64,000 nt of DNA from Mesorhizobium sp. CA8 (GCF_020164955.1 NZ_JAIUHG010000031.1:1-64000), one strand, 5' to 3'. Shown: positions 1 through 7,500, counted from the stretch's first letter. Notes: generated by a model not told the origin, from the sequence alone. A program made the numbers and translations.

Positions 1-101
1 GGCGACGCGGTCTTGGCGAATGGCTTGGGCCGCGCCCCTTAAGCTTCTATTTCCTTTCGATCGATAGGTTCGGCGTGCAACATTTGCGGGTCATCCGGTC
101 C

Positions 102-332
102 ATGTCGGTATATGCCTTCCCAATTAGTCGAGAACTTCCCGCCATTCGAATCGTGGCGAACGCAATTGCTCGCCTTCCGAGTGACGAGGCAGCTACGCTC
201 TGGCGGGAAACTGCTACGCATCTGCTTTCGGTCGCGACCGAACGGGGCCAAGACGCCAATGATGCGCGCGCTGAGGTCCGGCGCTTCTTCGACGCCGTTC
301 AGGCGGCCTTGCTCTGCAGCGTACCCGCCTAG
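102..332 (+). CDS. DUF6074 family protein
   Basis: A protein of 76 residues when started at the ATG at 102; an ATG at 75 in the same frame would add nine residues. It has the pattern I associate with DUF6074: an N-terminal VYAFPISR segment, a central LWRETATHLLSVATERG helix and a C-terminal FFDAVQAAL helix. These proteins are of unknown function and are common on rhizobial islands and plasmids (established knowledge from memory). It lies alone upstream of the recombination module. No signal peptide or membrane segment is visible. The family call is by pattern recognition only. Confidence 0.6.
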   Translation: MSVYAFPISRELPAIRIVANAIARLPSDEAATLWRETATHLLSVATERGQDANDARAEVRRFFDAVQAALLCSVPA

Positions 333-931
333 CCGCTGCCTCTCCGGCCCGGCCCGCGACCCGACAATAAGCCTGCCTTCCGCGATCGCAGCAAGGGCCG
401 AACTACAGCCGCGCGCCATTCATCATTCATTCATAATATCAGCAGATTCTCACGAGCGGGCATGCTGATGCTCCTCAACTGCAACACCAGACTGTCGGCA
501 GGCTGCGGATTCGGGTGGCGGCGAAACAGACACGGGCGGGGGGAGGAGGACTGACCAAATGTCGAATAGAGAAATCGGAACATCCCGTTTGCTCGGGATG
601 CGTGTCGCCGATCTGCAGGCGCAAAGCTGCCGTACGTGCCGTGGATAGCTTCGGGTCAGACTCTCACGTCCCTACAGGTCTTAGCGGCATCGAGAGAGGC
701 CCATCGCGCCCGACACTGTAGAAAAATCGCATGGTCTCCGACCGGGGGAAAGGCGGTAGCGCTCTCCCGACTCGAACACCTGAACTCACATAACCATCCT
801 ATTTATACGCCGAGACCGCAATTTGCCGCAGTGCTAGATCGGTGCCCTTCCGGCGGAGGTTGATGCACTCTAGATCCTGATCTCTGAACAGAAGTCCGTG
901 CACTAGGCGGACATATGCCGGCGGCGAGGTC
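333..931. other. Non-coding or decayed island segment, no gene recognised
   Basis: About 600 bases between the DUF6074 gene and the AlpA-like gene. The open frames present (for example 515-721 and 636-863 on the plus strand) are short, lack convincing ribosome binding sites and have compositions typical of out-of-frame reading. No RNA gene, terminator hairpin or insertion-sequence end was recognised. It probably holds the promoter for the recombination module at its right end. Confidence 0.5.
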
Positions 932-1180
932 ATGAAAAGCGATTCCCTTCCCTACCCTCCTCGGGGTCTCTCACGTGAAGAGGCCGCTCGCTATGTCGGC
1001 GTAGGCGTAACCAAATTTGACCAAATGGTCGCCGACCGCCGCATGCCAAAGCCGAAGAAAATAGATAGTCGTGTAATCTGGGATCGCCTCAAACTGGAGG
1101 CCGCGTTCGCCGATCTCCCCGGCGACGATGAAGAGAATATTGTCGACTTTCTCTTGCAAGGGAATCATCGTCGAGAATAG
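932..1180 (+). CDS. AlpA/MerR-like helix-turn-helix protein, candidate excisionase
   Basis: An 82-residue DNA-binding protein. The segment GLSREEAARYVGVGVTKFDQMV (residues about 13-34) is the winged helix-turn-helix typical of AlpA and Xis-type proteins, followed by the wing RMPKPKKIDSRVIWDRLKLEAAF. It sits 12 bases upstream of the integrase on the same strand, so the two are probably co-transcribed. In tRNA-targeted islands such proteins often act as recombination directionality factors, biasing the integrase toward excision (established knowledge). That role is inferred here from position alone; it could also regulate transcription of the module. Confidence 0.75.
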   Translation: MKSDSLPYPPRGLSREEAARYVGVGVTKFDQMVADRRMPKPKKIDSRVIWDRLKLEAAFADLPGDDEENIVDFLLQGNHRRE

Positions 1181-1192
1181 TCTAGGCCCCTG

Positions 1193-2446
1193 ATGGAACA
1201 GCGCCTGAAAGACAAATATCCGGGCTTGTCTTCCTACAAGGATCGGCATGGAACGACGCGGTGGCGCTACCGCGTCAACGGACGTCTGGTGACGCTGCCC
1301 GCCCCGAACGATGTAGGTTTCAAGGAAGCCTACCAAGCCGCGGTCGAGGGCCGGAAGATCCACAAAGCGCAGGTTGTAAGGATGCCGGGTGCTGCCTTGC
1401 CGGGAACCTTCGGTGCGGCGGAGCAGAGATTGAAAGCATCGGTCAAGTGGCTCGCCCATGATGAGAGTACGAAATTCAAGAACAGCCGTCTGATCGAGGA
1501 ATTTCTGGGCCTGCGGGTTGTCGATGACCATCCCCTTACATGGCGCGATGTGCCCGTTAAGAACCTGCGGCGAGTGCACGTCGAGGAGCTTCTGGGACGC
1601 TTCATCGCGACACCACACAAGGCTAAGCACCTGCTGGTTGCGATACGCAAACTCGTCAATGTCGCGATACGCCTGGAATGGATCGAAATCGATCCCACCG
1701 CAGCTGTGGAATGGCGTCCCGCCTACACAGGCTGGAAGGCTTGGCCAAGCGAAGCAATGCAGAAGTTTGAACAGCGCTGGCCGCTCGGCACGGCTGCGCG
1801 TACCTGCTATGGCCTCGCGCTTTGGCTGGGCAATCGTCGCGGCGATGTCGCCGATTTGCGATGGGACCAGAGGGTCACACGCAGGGTCATGATCGATGGC
1901 GAGGAACGTCAGTTCGACGGCTTCGACATCACCCAGGGCAAGAACAAGACCAGGACCGGAGGCAAGCGGCTTTTCGTTCCGATTACACCGATGCTTGCCG
2001 AAATCCTCGATGCCACTGACAAGCGGGGCGAAACGGTCTTGGTCACGGCTTATGGCCAGCCCTTCTCCGCCAAATCCCTGACCGGCACCATGGCTCATTG
2101 GTGCAAGCTCGCCGGGCTTCCGAAAGGGCTGACGCTGCACGGACTGAGAAAGTCGCTTGGCGTTTATCTCGCCGAGGCAGAGGCCTCAACCAGACAGCTC
2201 ATGGATGTGCTCGGTCACGACGATATCGATCATGCCGAACTCTATTCGCGCGAGGCATCGCAGGTTCGGCTGGCGGTCCAGGGGATGGATCGAGTCGTGC
2301 GTCTTGTGACGCGCAAGCCCATGCTTGGCGAACCTCTTGGCGAACCTGTTGGCGAACCTGCCCGTAAGCCATTGATAAATAACGATAATGGTGGGCCCGG
2401 AGGGACTCGAACCCCCAACCAAGCGGTTATGAGCCGCCGGCTCTAA
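1193..2446 (+). CDS. Tyrosine recombinase (island integrase)
   Basis: A 417-residue site-specific integrase. The N-terminal half holds the arm-binding and core-binding (SAM-like) domains. The catalytic domain shows the first arginine in GNRRGDV (about 215-216), a lysine in TQGKNKT (about 250), the HGLRK box (H326, R329), GH at 341-342 and the nucleophile Y351 in ELYSRE. The frame then runs through three GEP repeats (about 379-390) into the antisense of the adjacent tRNA. It stops with TAA at 2444-2446, so the last ~19 residues are encoded by tRNA sequence. It presumably recombines the element into and out of tRNA-Ile2. The catalytic residues look intact, so activity is plausible. Confidence 0.92.
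   Translation: MEQRLKDKYPGLSSYKDRHGTTRWRYRVNGRLVTLPAPNDVGFKEAYQAAVEGRKIHKAQVVRMPGAALPGTFGAAEQRLKASVKWLAHDESTKFKNSRLIEEFLGLRVVDDHPLTWRDVPVKNLRRVHVEELLGRFIATPHKAKHLLVAIRKLVNVAIRLEWIEIDPTAAVEWRPAYTGWKAWPSEAMQKFEQRWPLGTAARTCYGLALWLGNRRGDVADLRWDQRVTRRVMIDGEERQFDGFDITQGKNKTRTGGKRLFVPITPMLAEILDATDKRGETVLVTAYGQPFSAKSLTGTMAHWCKLAGLPKGLTLHGLRKSLGVYLAEAEASTRQLMDVLGHDDIDHAELYSREASQVRLAVQGMDRVVRLVTRKPMLGEPLGEPVGEPARKPLINNDNGGPGGTRTPNQAVMSRRL
2324..2359 (+). repeat. Three tandem 12-bp repeats next to the attachment site
   Basis: Three consecutive 12-base units: CTTGGCGAACCT at 2324-2335 and 2336-2347, then GTTGGCGAACCT at 2348-2359. They fall in the last part of the integrase gene, encoding repeated LGEP/VGEP, about 30 bases from the tRNA 3' end. 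Phage-type integrases bind short direct repeats (arm sites) flanking the core; that role is inferred from position. Replication slippage in coding DNA is the alternative. Confidence 0.75.
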
Positions 2447-2464
2447 CCATTGAGCTACAGGCCC
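2389..2464 (-). tRNA. tRNA-Ile2 (anticodon CAU, lysidine type)
   Basis: The minus strand folds into a full cloverleaf: acceptor GGGCCTG pairs with CGGGCCC, D stem GCTC/GAGC, anticodon stem GGCGG/CCGCT with loop CTCATAA, and T stem GGGGG/CCCTC with loop TTCGAGT. Discriminator A and an encoded CCA follow. The anticodon is CAT. The D-loop AATGGTTA and the anticodon arm resemble E. coli ileX more than elongator or initiator tRNA-Met. I therefore call it the minor isoleucine tRNA that TilS converts to read AUA. Automated tools often label such genes tRNA-Met. Its 3' half overlaps the end of the integrase gene and is the probable attachment site. Confidence 0.88.
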
Positions 2465-2686
2465 CACGCGGGCTGGCTTAGTGTTTTTCGCTCGTCCGCA
2501 CAAGGCTTTCGAAAGCGCTGGCGCAAAACGCCAAAATCAGCCCATATTCGCGCCGTAGAGCGGCCTGCGCCTCTATGGCGCGAAACAGGTCCGGCCCTTG
2601 CGCCGCACTGCCGGGAATCGATGCCTTTTTGCGGGTCGAGGCAGATGTGGATCGGGGCTGCGGACCGCAGACTTCGAGGAGTTTTC

Positions 2687-3397
2687 ATGACCAGACATCT
2701 TTTGCCCATCGCGCTCGCTGCCGCGGTCGCGTTCCCGGCGCTGGCAAGCGCCGCCGACACCCAGCCTCCGCCCCGCATCATCGTGTCCGGCGAAGGCGAA
2801 GCGACGGTGGCGCCGGACATGGCGATCCTTTCGCTCAGCGTCATGCGCGAGGCCAAGAGCGCGCGCGAAGCGCTCGATGCCAACAACGACGCCATGGCGG
2901 CGGTGATCGCGGCGATGAAATCCGCAGGTATTGCCGAACGCGACCTGCAGACCGCCGGCATACAGATCAACCCGCGCTACAACTACACCAACAAGGCCGA
3001 CGGCAGTCAGGAAGCCGAGCTCGTCGCCTACCAGGTGACCAACACGCTGTCGGTGCGCGTGCGCAATGTCGACAAGACGGGCGAGATCCTCGACAAGGCG
3101 GTGTCGCTCGGCGTCAATCAGGGTGGCGGCATCACCTTCACCAATGACGATCCGAAAGCGACGATCACCGAGGCGCGCAAGAAGGCGGTCGCCGACGCCA
3201 TGGCCAAGGCAAAGACGCTTGCGGAAGCGGCCGGCGTCAGCCTGGGCAAGGTGCTCGAGATCACCGATCAGAATATCGCCCCGGTACCGATGCCTATGGC
3301 GGCCAAGTCTTTCGATGCGGCCCGTTCGGCCGTCCCGGTTCAGGCCGGCGAAAACTCCTACAACGTCCAGGTCACGGTCACCTTCGAGCTGAAGTAA
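2687..3397 (+). CDS. SIMPL domain (DUF541) periplasmic protein
   Basis: A 236-residue protein with a signal peptide (MTRHLLPIALAAAVAFPAL, cleavage near ASAAD). The SIMPL/DUF541 domain starts at RIIVSGEGEATVAPDMA and contains the usual alternation of beta strands and an alanine-rich helix (EARKKAVADAMAKAKTLAEAAGVSLGKV). The family is periplasmic or outer-membrane associated, with stress-related roles (for example Brucella BP26 and E. coli YggE). The start at 2687 is chosen because CGAGGA lies seven bases upstream and the signal peptide follows; the open frame extends further upstream through the tRNA but that part is not coding. A strong terminator follows at 3441. Confidence 0.9.
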   Translation: MTRHLLPIALAAAVAFPALASAADTQPPPRIIVSGEGEATVAPDMAILSLSVMREAKSAREALDANNDAMAAVIAAMKSAGIAERDLQTAGIQINPRYNYTNKADGSQEAELVAYQVTNTLSVRVRNVDKTGEILDKAVSLGVNQGGGITFTNDDPKATITEARKKAVADAMAKAKTLAEAAGVSLGKVLEITDQNIAPVPMPMAAKSFDAARSAVPVQAGENSYNVQVTVTFELK

Positions 3398-3440
3398 CGA
3401 TCGGGTCGGCGCGCAGGCGTCGCAGGCGACACGCAAAAAA

Positions 3441-3472
3441 GCCCCGGAGGATCGGTCCTCCGGGGCTTTTTT
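3441..3472 (+). terminator. Intrinsic terminator after the SIMPL gene, bidirectional
   Basis: An 11-bp perfect stem, GCCCCGGAGGA / TCCTCCGGGGC, with a TCGG loop, followed by six T and preceded by six A. It can therefore also stop minus-strand transcription from the convergent gene at 3561-3914. Confidence 0.93.
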
Positions 3473-3560
3473 CGAGCCGCGCCTCATCTCGAGGGGCTCC
3501 GCTATCCTCGCAGAGGATCATCCGCATAGACGATCCTCGCAAAGGACCGTCCTTTCAGCC

Positions 3561-3914
3561 TCAGCGATAGATGATGGGGCAGCCGCGCTCGTTGGCGAAC
3601 ACCACCACCACGCGGTCGCCATACTGGCGGCCGACAACCTTCACCGTGCGGCGGCTGATGTCGACGATGCGGGCGCGGCGCAGACCCATGCGCTCGGCTT
3701 TGTCGAGGGCGCGGTCCGGCGAACAGCCGCGCCAGTCGCGGTCGCGGCGCCAGTCGCGGCGGTAGCCGTCATCATCGCCGGTATAGATGCCGAAACGCGG
3801 GTCATGCCTGTCCCCGAAACCGAGATAGAGGCTGTCCGCATGCGCCGGAATGGCGGCCAAAGTGCCAAGCCCGACAAGGGCCGAAAGGGCTGCCGTCTTA
3901 ATCGTGTTGAACAT
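3561..3914 (-). CDS. Small secreted protein of unknown function
   Basis: A 117-residue protein with a clear signal peptide (MFNTIKTAALSALVGLGTLAAIPAHA, cut before DSLYLG). A mature Arg/Asp/Tyr-rich linker (about 45-62) precedes a conserved-looking C-terminal module, CSPDRALDKAERMGLRRARIVD to FANERGCPIIYR, with two cysteines (in GCSPDR and RGCPII) that could form a disulfide. Similar small periplasmic proteins are common in Rhizobiales, but I know of no function. It has its own start and is convergent with the SIMPL gene. The hairpin array at 3993-4215 lies just upstream. Confidence 0.75.
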   Translation of the reverse strand: MFNTIKTAALSALVGLGTLAAIPAHADSLYLGFGDRHDPRFGIYTGDDDGYRRDWRRDRDWRGCSPDRALDKAERMGLRRARIVDISRRTVKVVGRQYGDRVVVVFANERGCPIIYR

Positions 3915-3992
3915 CGTCTTCTCTCCTTATTGTGGGCTGTCGCCCATAGAACCGATGATTGGAAAATGCCTTTTTGCGTCTGAACCTTCCGC

Positions 3993-4215
3993 GAACCGGT
4001 CATTCATGTCCGGTTCATATAAGCGCGAACCCGCCAGGGTTCGTCGCTCGTCGCCAAAACGCTGACCCCCTCAGCTTCTAACGCGAACCCGCAGGATTCG
4101 TCGTTCCTCGTCAAAAGCGCGTCCCATCAGGGTTCGTCATAAAAACGCGAGCCCGCTAGGGCTCGTCGTCAAAACGCGAACCCGCCAGACGCGAACCGGT
4201 CACGGTTCGTCGTCA
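3993..4215 (-). repeat. Tandem array of about seven related palindromes
   Basis: The array consists of short inverted repeats of the form GCGAACCCG-NN-AGGGTTCG followed on the plus strand by TCGTC and AAAA. Members lie near 3993-4016, 4024-4042, 4060-4076, 4083-4100, 4117-4136, 4147-4165 and 4176-4211. Arms differ between copies, but several remain self-complementary: GAACCC/GGGTTC at 4026, GAGCCC/GGGCTC at 4149, GCTGA/TCAGC at 4061 and GAACCGG/CCGGTTC at 3993. The last unit overlaps the final codons (DDEP, stop) of the YcgN-like gene. On the minus strand, several hairpins are followed by four T, so they could act as serial weak terminators or 3' stabilisers of that transcript. Confidence 0.8.
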
Positions 4216-4646
4216 AGTATATAATCAAAGTAGTCGTCCGGCTCGGCCAGATCGGTTTCCTTGGCCTTCACACGGCCCTGGATCGAAATGCCGGCTTCGT
4301 GCACGGTCGCAGCGCTTCCCGAGACAAGCCTGTGCCACCAGTAGAGATCATGGCCCTCGGCGATGAGCCGGTAGGCGCAGGTCTTTGGCAGCCAGGTGAT
4401 GGTGCGCACATTCTGCGGCGTCAGGCCGACACAATCAGGCACGCGCGCCAGACGATTGGCATAGTCGGAGCAGCGGCAGTTCTCGGCGTCGAACAGCCGG
4501 CAGCCGACGCTTGTCCAGAAGATCTCGCCCGTATCCTCGTCCTCGAGCTTCGACAGGCAGCATTTGCCGCAGCCGTCGCATAGCGATTCCCATTCGGCCG
4601 GGGTCATCGCTTCAAGCGTCTTGGTTTTCCAGAATGGCGCGGTCAT
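4200..4646 (-). CDS. YcgN family (UPF0260) cysteine cluster protein
   Basis: A 148-residue cytosolic protein. The motif WESLCDGCGKCCLSKLED near residue 20 and the cysteines in VGCRLFDAENCRCSDY are the family signature and suggest metal or iron-sulfur binding; the biochemical role is not established. The C-terminal part, LPKTCAYRLIAEGHDLYWWHRLVSG, is also typical of the family. Start chosen at MTAPFWKTKTLE (4644-4646), which gives the normal family length; the frame remains open upstream without further similarity. The stop codon and last codons lie within the palindrome array that continues downstream. Confidence 0.9.
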   Translation of the reverse strand: MTAPFWKTKTLEAMTPAEWESLCDGCGKCCLSKLEDEDTGEIFWTSVGCRLFDAENCRCSDYANRLARVPDCVGLTPQNVRTITWLPKTCAYRLIAEGHDLYWWHRLVSGSAATVHEAGISIQGRVKAKETDLAEPDDYFDYILDDEP

Positions 4647-4841
4647 TCTGGTGGATTTGGCCCTCCGCAGCCTTTCGGTCAAGCGTGCGATGACGGGTGA
4701 CCCAGTATCAACATTAGAAAAACACGAAATTGCCTTCAAAAGGCCGGCCAGGCATCCTTGGCTGGCGCCAATGCCCGGCGGAACCAATTGCGGTTGACGA
4801 AAGTTTGGGCAGGGATGGGACCCCACTAGGAGAAAATCGAT

Positions 4842-7223
4842 ATGAAACGCCAACCACGGATTCTGGCGGGCACGGCAATCGGCCTGCTTATGGCATCCGC
4901 GCCGTTGGGCGCGTACCCGCTGCAGGGGGGTGTCACTTCCGGCGGCCTGCACGGCGCGCCGCTCGTCCTGGCTCAGGCCGCTTGCGCCGAAGGCCAGTCG
5001 GCCGAGGAATGCGCGCAGGGCGGAGCCGAGCAACCGCGCAAGAAGAAGCGCGAACAACAGCAGCAAAGCGAATCGGCGCCCGCCACCGAACAAGCAGCAC
5101 CTGCCGAGTCCGAGCAGAAGCCGCGCAAGAAGCGGCAGGAGCTGCAACAGATGCAGTCCGGCCAGTCAGATGAGGCTGCACCGGCCGAGCAACAGCTCAA
5201 ACCGCGCAAGAAGCGCGACCAGCAACAGCAGACCGAGTCGGCCCCGGCCGAACAGGGCGGCCAGCCTGCAACTGAGGAGCAGCAGCTCAAGCCGCGCAAG
5301 AAGCGCGAGCAACAGACCGAGGCGGCTCCAGCCGATCAGGGCGGTCAGCCTGCAACCGAAGAGCAGCAGCCACGTAAGAAGAAGCGCAACCAGCAGGCCG
5401 AATCGGCGCCGGCTGAGCAACCGGCCGAGCAGGCCGCCCCGGACCAGCAGCAACAACTGCGCAAAAAGAAGCTCAATCAGCAGCAAAGCGAGACGGCTCC
5501 GGCCGGGCAGGCCACCCCCGACCAGCAGCAGCAACTGCGCAAGAAGAAGCTCAATCAGCAGCAGGGCGAGACAGCTCCGGCCGAGCAGGCCGCCCCCGAC
5601 CAGCAGCAGCAACTGCGCAAGAAGAAGCTCAATCAGCAGCAGCAGGAAGCCGTACCCGCGGAACAGCCGCCAGAACAGCCGGCAAATGACAACCAGCCCG
5701 GCAAGCAGCGCAAGCAGGCTCAGCAACCTGCCGAGCAAAATCAGACCCCTGCCGAACAGACGCCAGCAGGCCAGGGTTCTCGCAAGCTCAAGCCGTTGCC
5801 GGTTCCCGGAACCGCGCAGGCACCTGCCGAGACCGAGCAGGCGCCGGCTCAACAGGAACAGCCATCGAACCAGAACAAGAGGCAGGCCAAGAAACCGCTG
5901 GGCGAGCAGCCCGCAACCGGGCAGCAGCAGCCTGCCACTGGTGAACAGCCGGCCAACAATCAGCCTGCCAACAACAACCAGCCCGAAAACGGCGGCAATG
6001 CCGCGCAGGGCGCGGCGCCTGCCAACCCGAACGAAGCACCTGTCCTCGACAGCCAGAAGGATGCCATGCGCAGGCACAAGGGCCGCCAGCCGGCCGGCCA
6101 GAACGAGACTGGCCAAGCCGGCGCTGAACAGAGCGGTAATCAAGCCGAGCAGCAGGGCGGCAATCAGGCCGGGCAACAAGCCGGCCAACAGGCGCAGAGG
6201 CCGGCTCCAGTCGATCAGGGACCGCCGCCCACCGACGACAAGTCGGCGCAGCAGGCAATCAAGCCCGAAAAGATCGTCCCCGTGGACCAGGAGAAAGGCA
6301 AGCGGATCGAGCTTACGCCCGACCAGGTTGTCCGCGAGCGCCGCCGGCCGCAGGGTGCCGACGTGGTGAAGCAGTTCGGTGACCGGGTGATCCTGCAGTT
6401 CAACAACCAGACATTCGTGGAAAGCAACGAAGCTCCTCGCATCACCCGCGGCGCCAGGGATGTTTACTACGAGGATCTTTCGGACGGCCGCACCCGCGAA
6501 ATCGTGGAGCGCGACAACGGCGTGAGGATCATCACCATCCGCAACCGTAATGGCGACGTCATCCGGCGATCGCGCATTACATCGGATGGCCGCGAATATG
6601 TGCTGAGCTATGTCGACGAGCGCTACTATAACGATGTCGACGAGTGGCGCGATCCCGGCGACGACCTGCCACCGATGCGGCTCGACATCCCGCGCCGGGA
6701 CTACATCCTGGATTCGGAGGAGGTCCAGGATCCGGACGAATACTATACCTTCCTCGAGCAGCCTCCGGTGGAAAGGGTGCAGCGCCTCTACTCGATCGAC
6801 GAGGTCAAGCGCTCGGCCCGCGTGCGCGACATCGCCCGGCGTATCGATCTCGACACGCTGAACTTCGATTTCGGGTCGGCGACGATCTCCGACACCGAAG
6901 TGCAGAAGCTCGAAGGCGTGGCCACCGCCATGGAAAAGCTTCTGAAGAAGAACCCGGCGGAAACCTTCCTGATCGAGGGCCATACCGACGCCGTCGGCAC
7001 GCCGGACGCGAATCTCGCGCTGTCTGACCGCCGCGCCGAGGCGGTCGCCGAAGCGCTCACCAACGCCTTCGGCATCCCGGCCGAGAACCTCACCACGCAG
7101 GGCTATGGCGAGGAATATCTCAAGGTGAACACGCCCGGTCCGAACCGCGAGAACCGGCGTGTCGCCATCCGCCGCATCACCTCGCTCGTGGCGCCGGTGG
7201 CCAGCAACAGCGAGCAACAATGA
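4842..7223 (+). CDS. OmpA family protein with long Gln/Lys-rich repeat region
   Basis: A 793-residue protein. A signal peptide (about 1-30) leads into a low-complexity region (about 50-470) made of imperfect units such as EQQLKPRKKREQQ and DQQQQLRKKKLNQQQ separated by ESAPAEQ spacers. A more ordered acidic/beta region (about 490-655) follows. A C-terminal OmpA-like peptidoglycan-binding domain (about 670-785) shows LNFDFGSATIS, IEGHTDAVG and NRRVAIR motifs. The protein probably anchors an envelope structure to peptidoglycan, with the basic Gln-rich stretch spanning the periplasm; that topology is inferred. AGGAG lies upstream of the ATG. Extra frames open along the repeats, including a 479-codon Ser/Arg frame, are shadows of the biased composition. 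Confidence 0.88.
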   Translation: MKRQPRILAGTAIGLLMASAPLGAYPLQGGVTSGGLHGAPLVLAQAACAEGQSAEECAQGGAEQPRKKKREQQQQSESAPATEQAAPAESEQKPRKKRQELQQMQSGQSDEAAPAEQQLKPRKKRDQQQQTESAPAEQGGQPATEEQQLKPRKKREQQTEAAPADQGGQPATEEQQPRKKKRNQQAESAPAEQPAEQAAPDQQQQLRKKKLNQQQSETAPAGQATPDQQQQLRKKKLNQQQGETAPAEQAAPDQQQQLRKKKLNQQQQEAVPAEQPPEQPANDNQPGKQRKQAQQPAEQNQTPAEQTPAGQGSRKLKPLPVPGTAQAPAETEQAPAQQEQPSNQNKRQAKKPLGEQPATGQQQPATGEQPANNQPANNNQPENGGNAAQGAAPANPNEAPVLDSQKDAMRRHKGRQPAGQNETGQAGAEQSGNQAEQQGGNQAGQQAGQQAQRPAPVDQGPPPTDDKSAQQAIKPEKIVPVDQEKGKRIELTPDQVVRERRRPQGADVVKQFGDRVILQFNNQTFVESNEAPRITRGARDVYYEDLSDGRTREIVERDNGVRIITIRNRNGDVIRRSRITSDGREYVLSYVDERYYNDVDEWRDPGDDLPPMRLDIPRRDYILDSEEVQDPDEYYTFLEQPPVERVQRLYSIDEVKRSARVRDIARRIDLDTLNFDFGSATISDTEVQKLEGVATAMEKLLKKNPAETFLIEGHTDAVGTPDANLALSDRRAEAVAEALTNAFGIPAENLTTQGYGEEYLKVNTPGPNRENRRVAIRRITSLVAPVASNSEQQ
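5442..5645 (+). repeat. 78-bp tandem repeat inside the OmpA-family gene
   Basis: Units begin at 5442, 5520 and 5598, a period of 78 bases or 26 codons. The third unit breaks off after the conserved LRKKKLNQQQ segment. Each encodes DQQQQLRKKKLNQQQ plus a TAPAxQA spacer. Because the period is a multiple of three, copy-number change would keep the frame, so length variation between strains is likely. Confidence 0.85.
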
Positions 7224-7274
7224 GCGTTTGATTTCAAGGTCCTGCCCGGATTTTCGGAATCAGCGCGCAAGAGA

Positions 7275-7303
7275 AAGGCCCGTCCGCTTCGGACGGGCCT
7301 TTT
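7275..7303 (+). terminator. Intrinsic terminator after the OmpA-family gene
   Basis: A perfect 12-bp stem, AAGGCCCGTCCG / CGGACGGGCCTT, with a three-base loop and a following T run (7300-7303), 52 bases after the stop codon. Confidence 0.9.
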
Positions 7304-7381
7304 CCTTGCCGCCTCAAGAGGAATTGTCCTGCTTGACCCGCCCTGCTCATTGAATCGCCGCATTGCGGCACCCAGATTCTG

Positions 7382-7461
7382 TGTAGGGCGTTCCCTGCCC
7401 TGTCCCGACTCCAGCGGGACACACTGAGCCCCGCCGGGTCCCCTCCCCGGCGGGGCTTTTT
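7382..7461 (+). ncRNA. Candidate trans-acting small RNA with anti-SD loops
   Basis: About 80 bases form three consecutive hairpins ending in an intrinsic terminator: AGGGC/GCCCT with loop GTTCCCT, GTCCCG/CGGGAC with loop ACTCCAG, and GCCCCGCCGGG/CCCGGCGGGGC with loop TCCCCTC followed by five T (7457-7461). The loops are pyrimidine-rich and complementary to Shine-Dalgarno sequences. This is the known design of several alphaproteobacterial sRNAs; I suspect the alpha-r8/MmgR (Rfam suhB) group, from memory. A weak promoter (TTGAAT at 7350, AGATTC near 7374) precedes the proposed 5' end. The stretch lies between two intrinsic terminators with no open frame of note. Confidence 0.65.
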
Positions 7462-7500
7462 GTCTTGAAAACCGGCTTCATCTGGCCGAAATACGGCCCA

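Larger units (their letters stand above)
1..2391. mobile_element. tRNA-anchored end of an integrated genomic island or ICE
   Basis: This stretch ends at the 3' end of a tRNA gene. It carries, in order toward the tRNA, a DUF6074 gene, an AlpA/excisionase-like DNA-binding gene and a tyrosine recombinase. An integrase abutting a tRNA 3' end with a small DNA-binding gene upstream is the classical layout of a tRNA-targeted island (established knowledge). The element extends leftward beyond the window, so its size, cargo and second attachment site are not visible. Whether it is still mobile cannot be told from this end. The first 42 bases could be the 3' end of a plus-strand gene (stop at 40-42), but too little is present to name it. 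Confidence 0.65.

Noticed and set aside
971..2140. 389-codon minus-strand frame opposite the integrase
   Set aside because: The plus-strand integrase has all catalytic motifs; the opposite frame has no recognisable pattern.
2573..3487. 304-codon minus-strand frame opposite the SIMPL gene
   Set aside because: Arg/His-rich antisense shadow running through a terminator; no support.
3993..4215. Palindrome array considered as CRISPR
   Set aside because: Units are too degenerate, the spacing is short and irregular, and no cas genes are near.
4930..6369. 479-codon plus-strand frame inside the OmpA-family gene
   Set aside because: It is rich in Ser, Arg and Pro throughout and mirrors the repeats of the real frame. 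It has no ribosome binding site or domain; it is a by-product of repeated CAG/AAG/GCC codons.
5166..7220. 684-codon minus-strand frame opposite the OmpA-family gene
   Set aside because: Leucine-rich antisense of Gln/Lys repeats. There is no start signal and no family pattern, and the plus-strand gene has a signal peptide and an OmpA domain.
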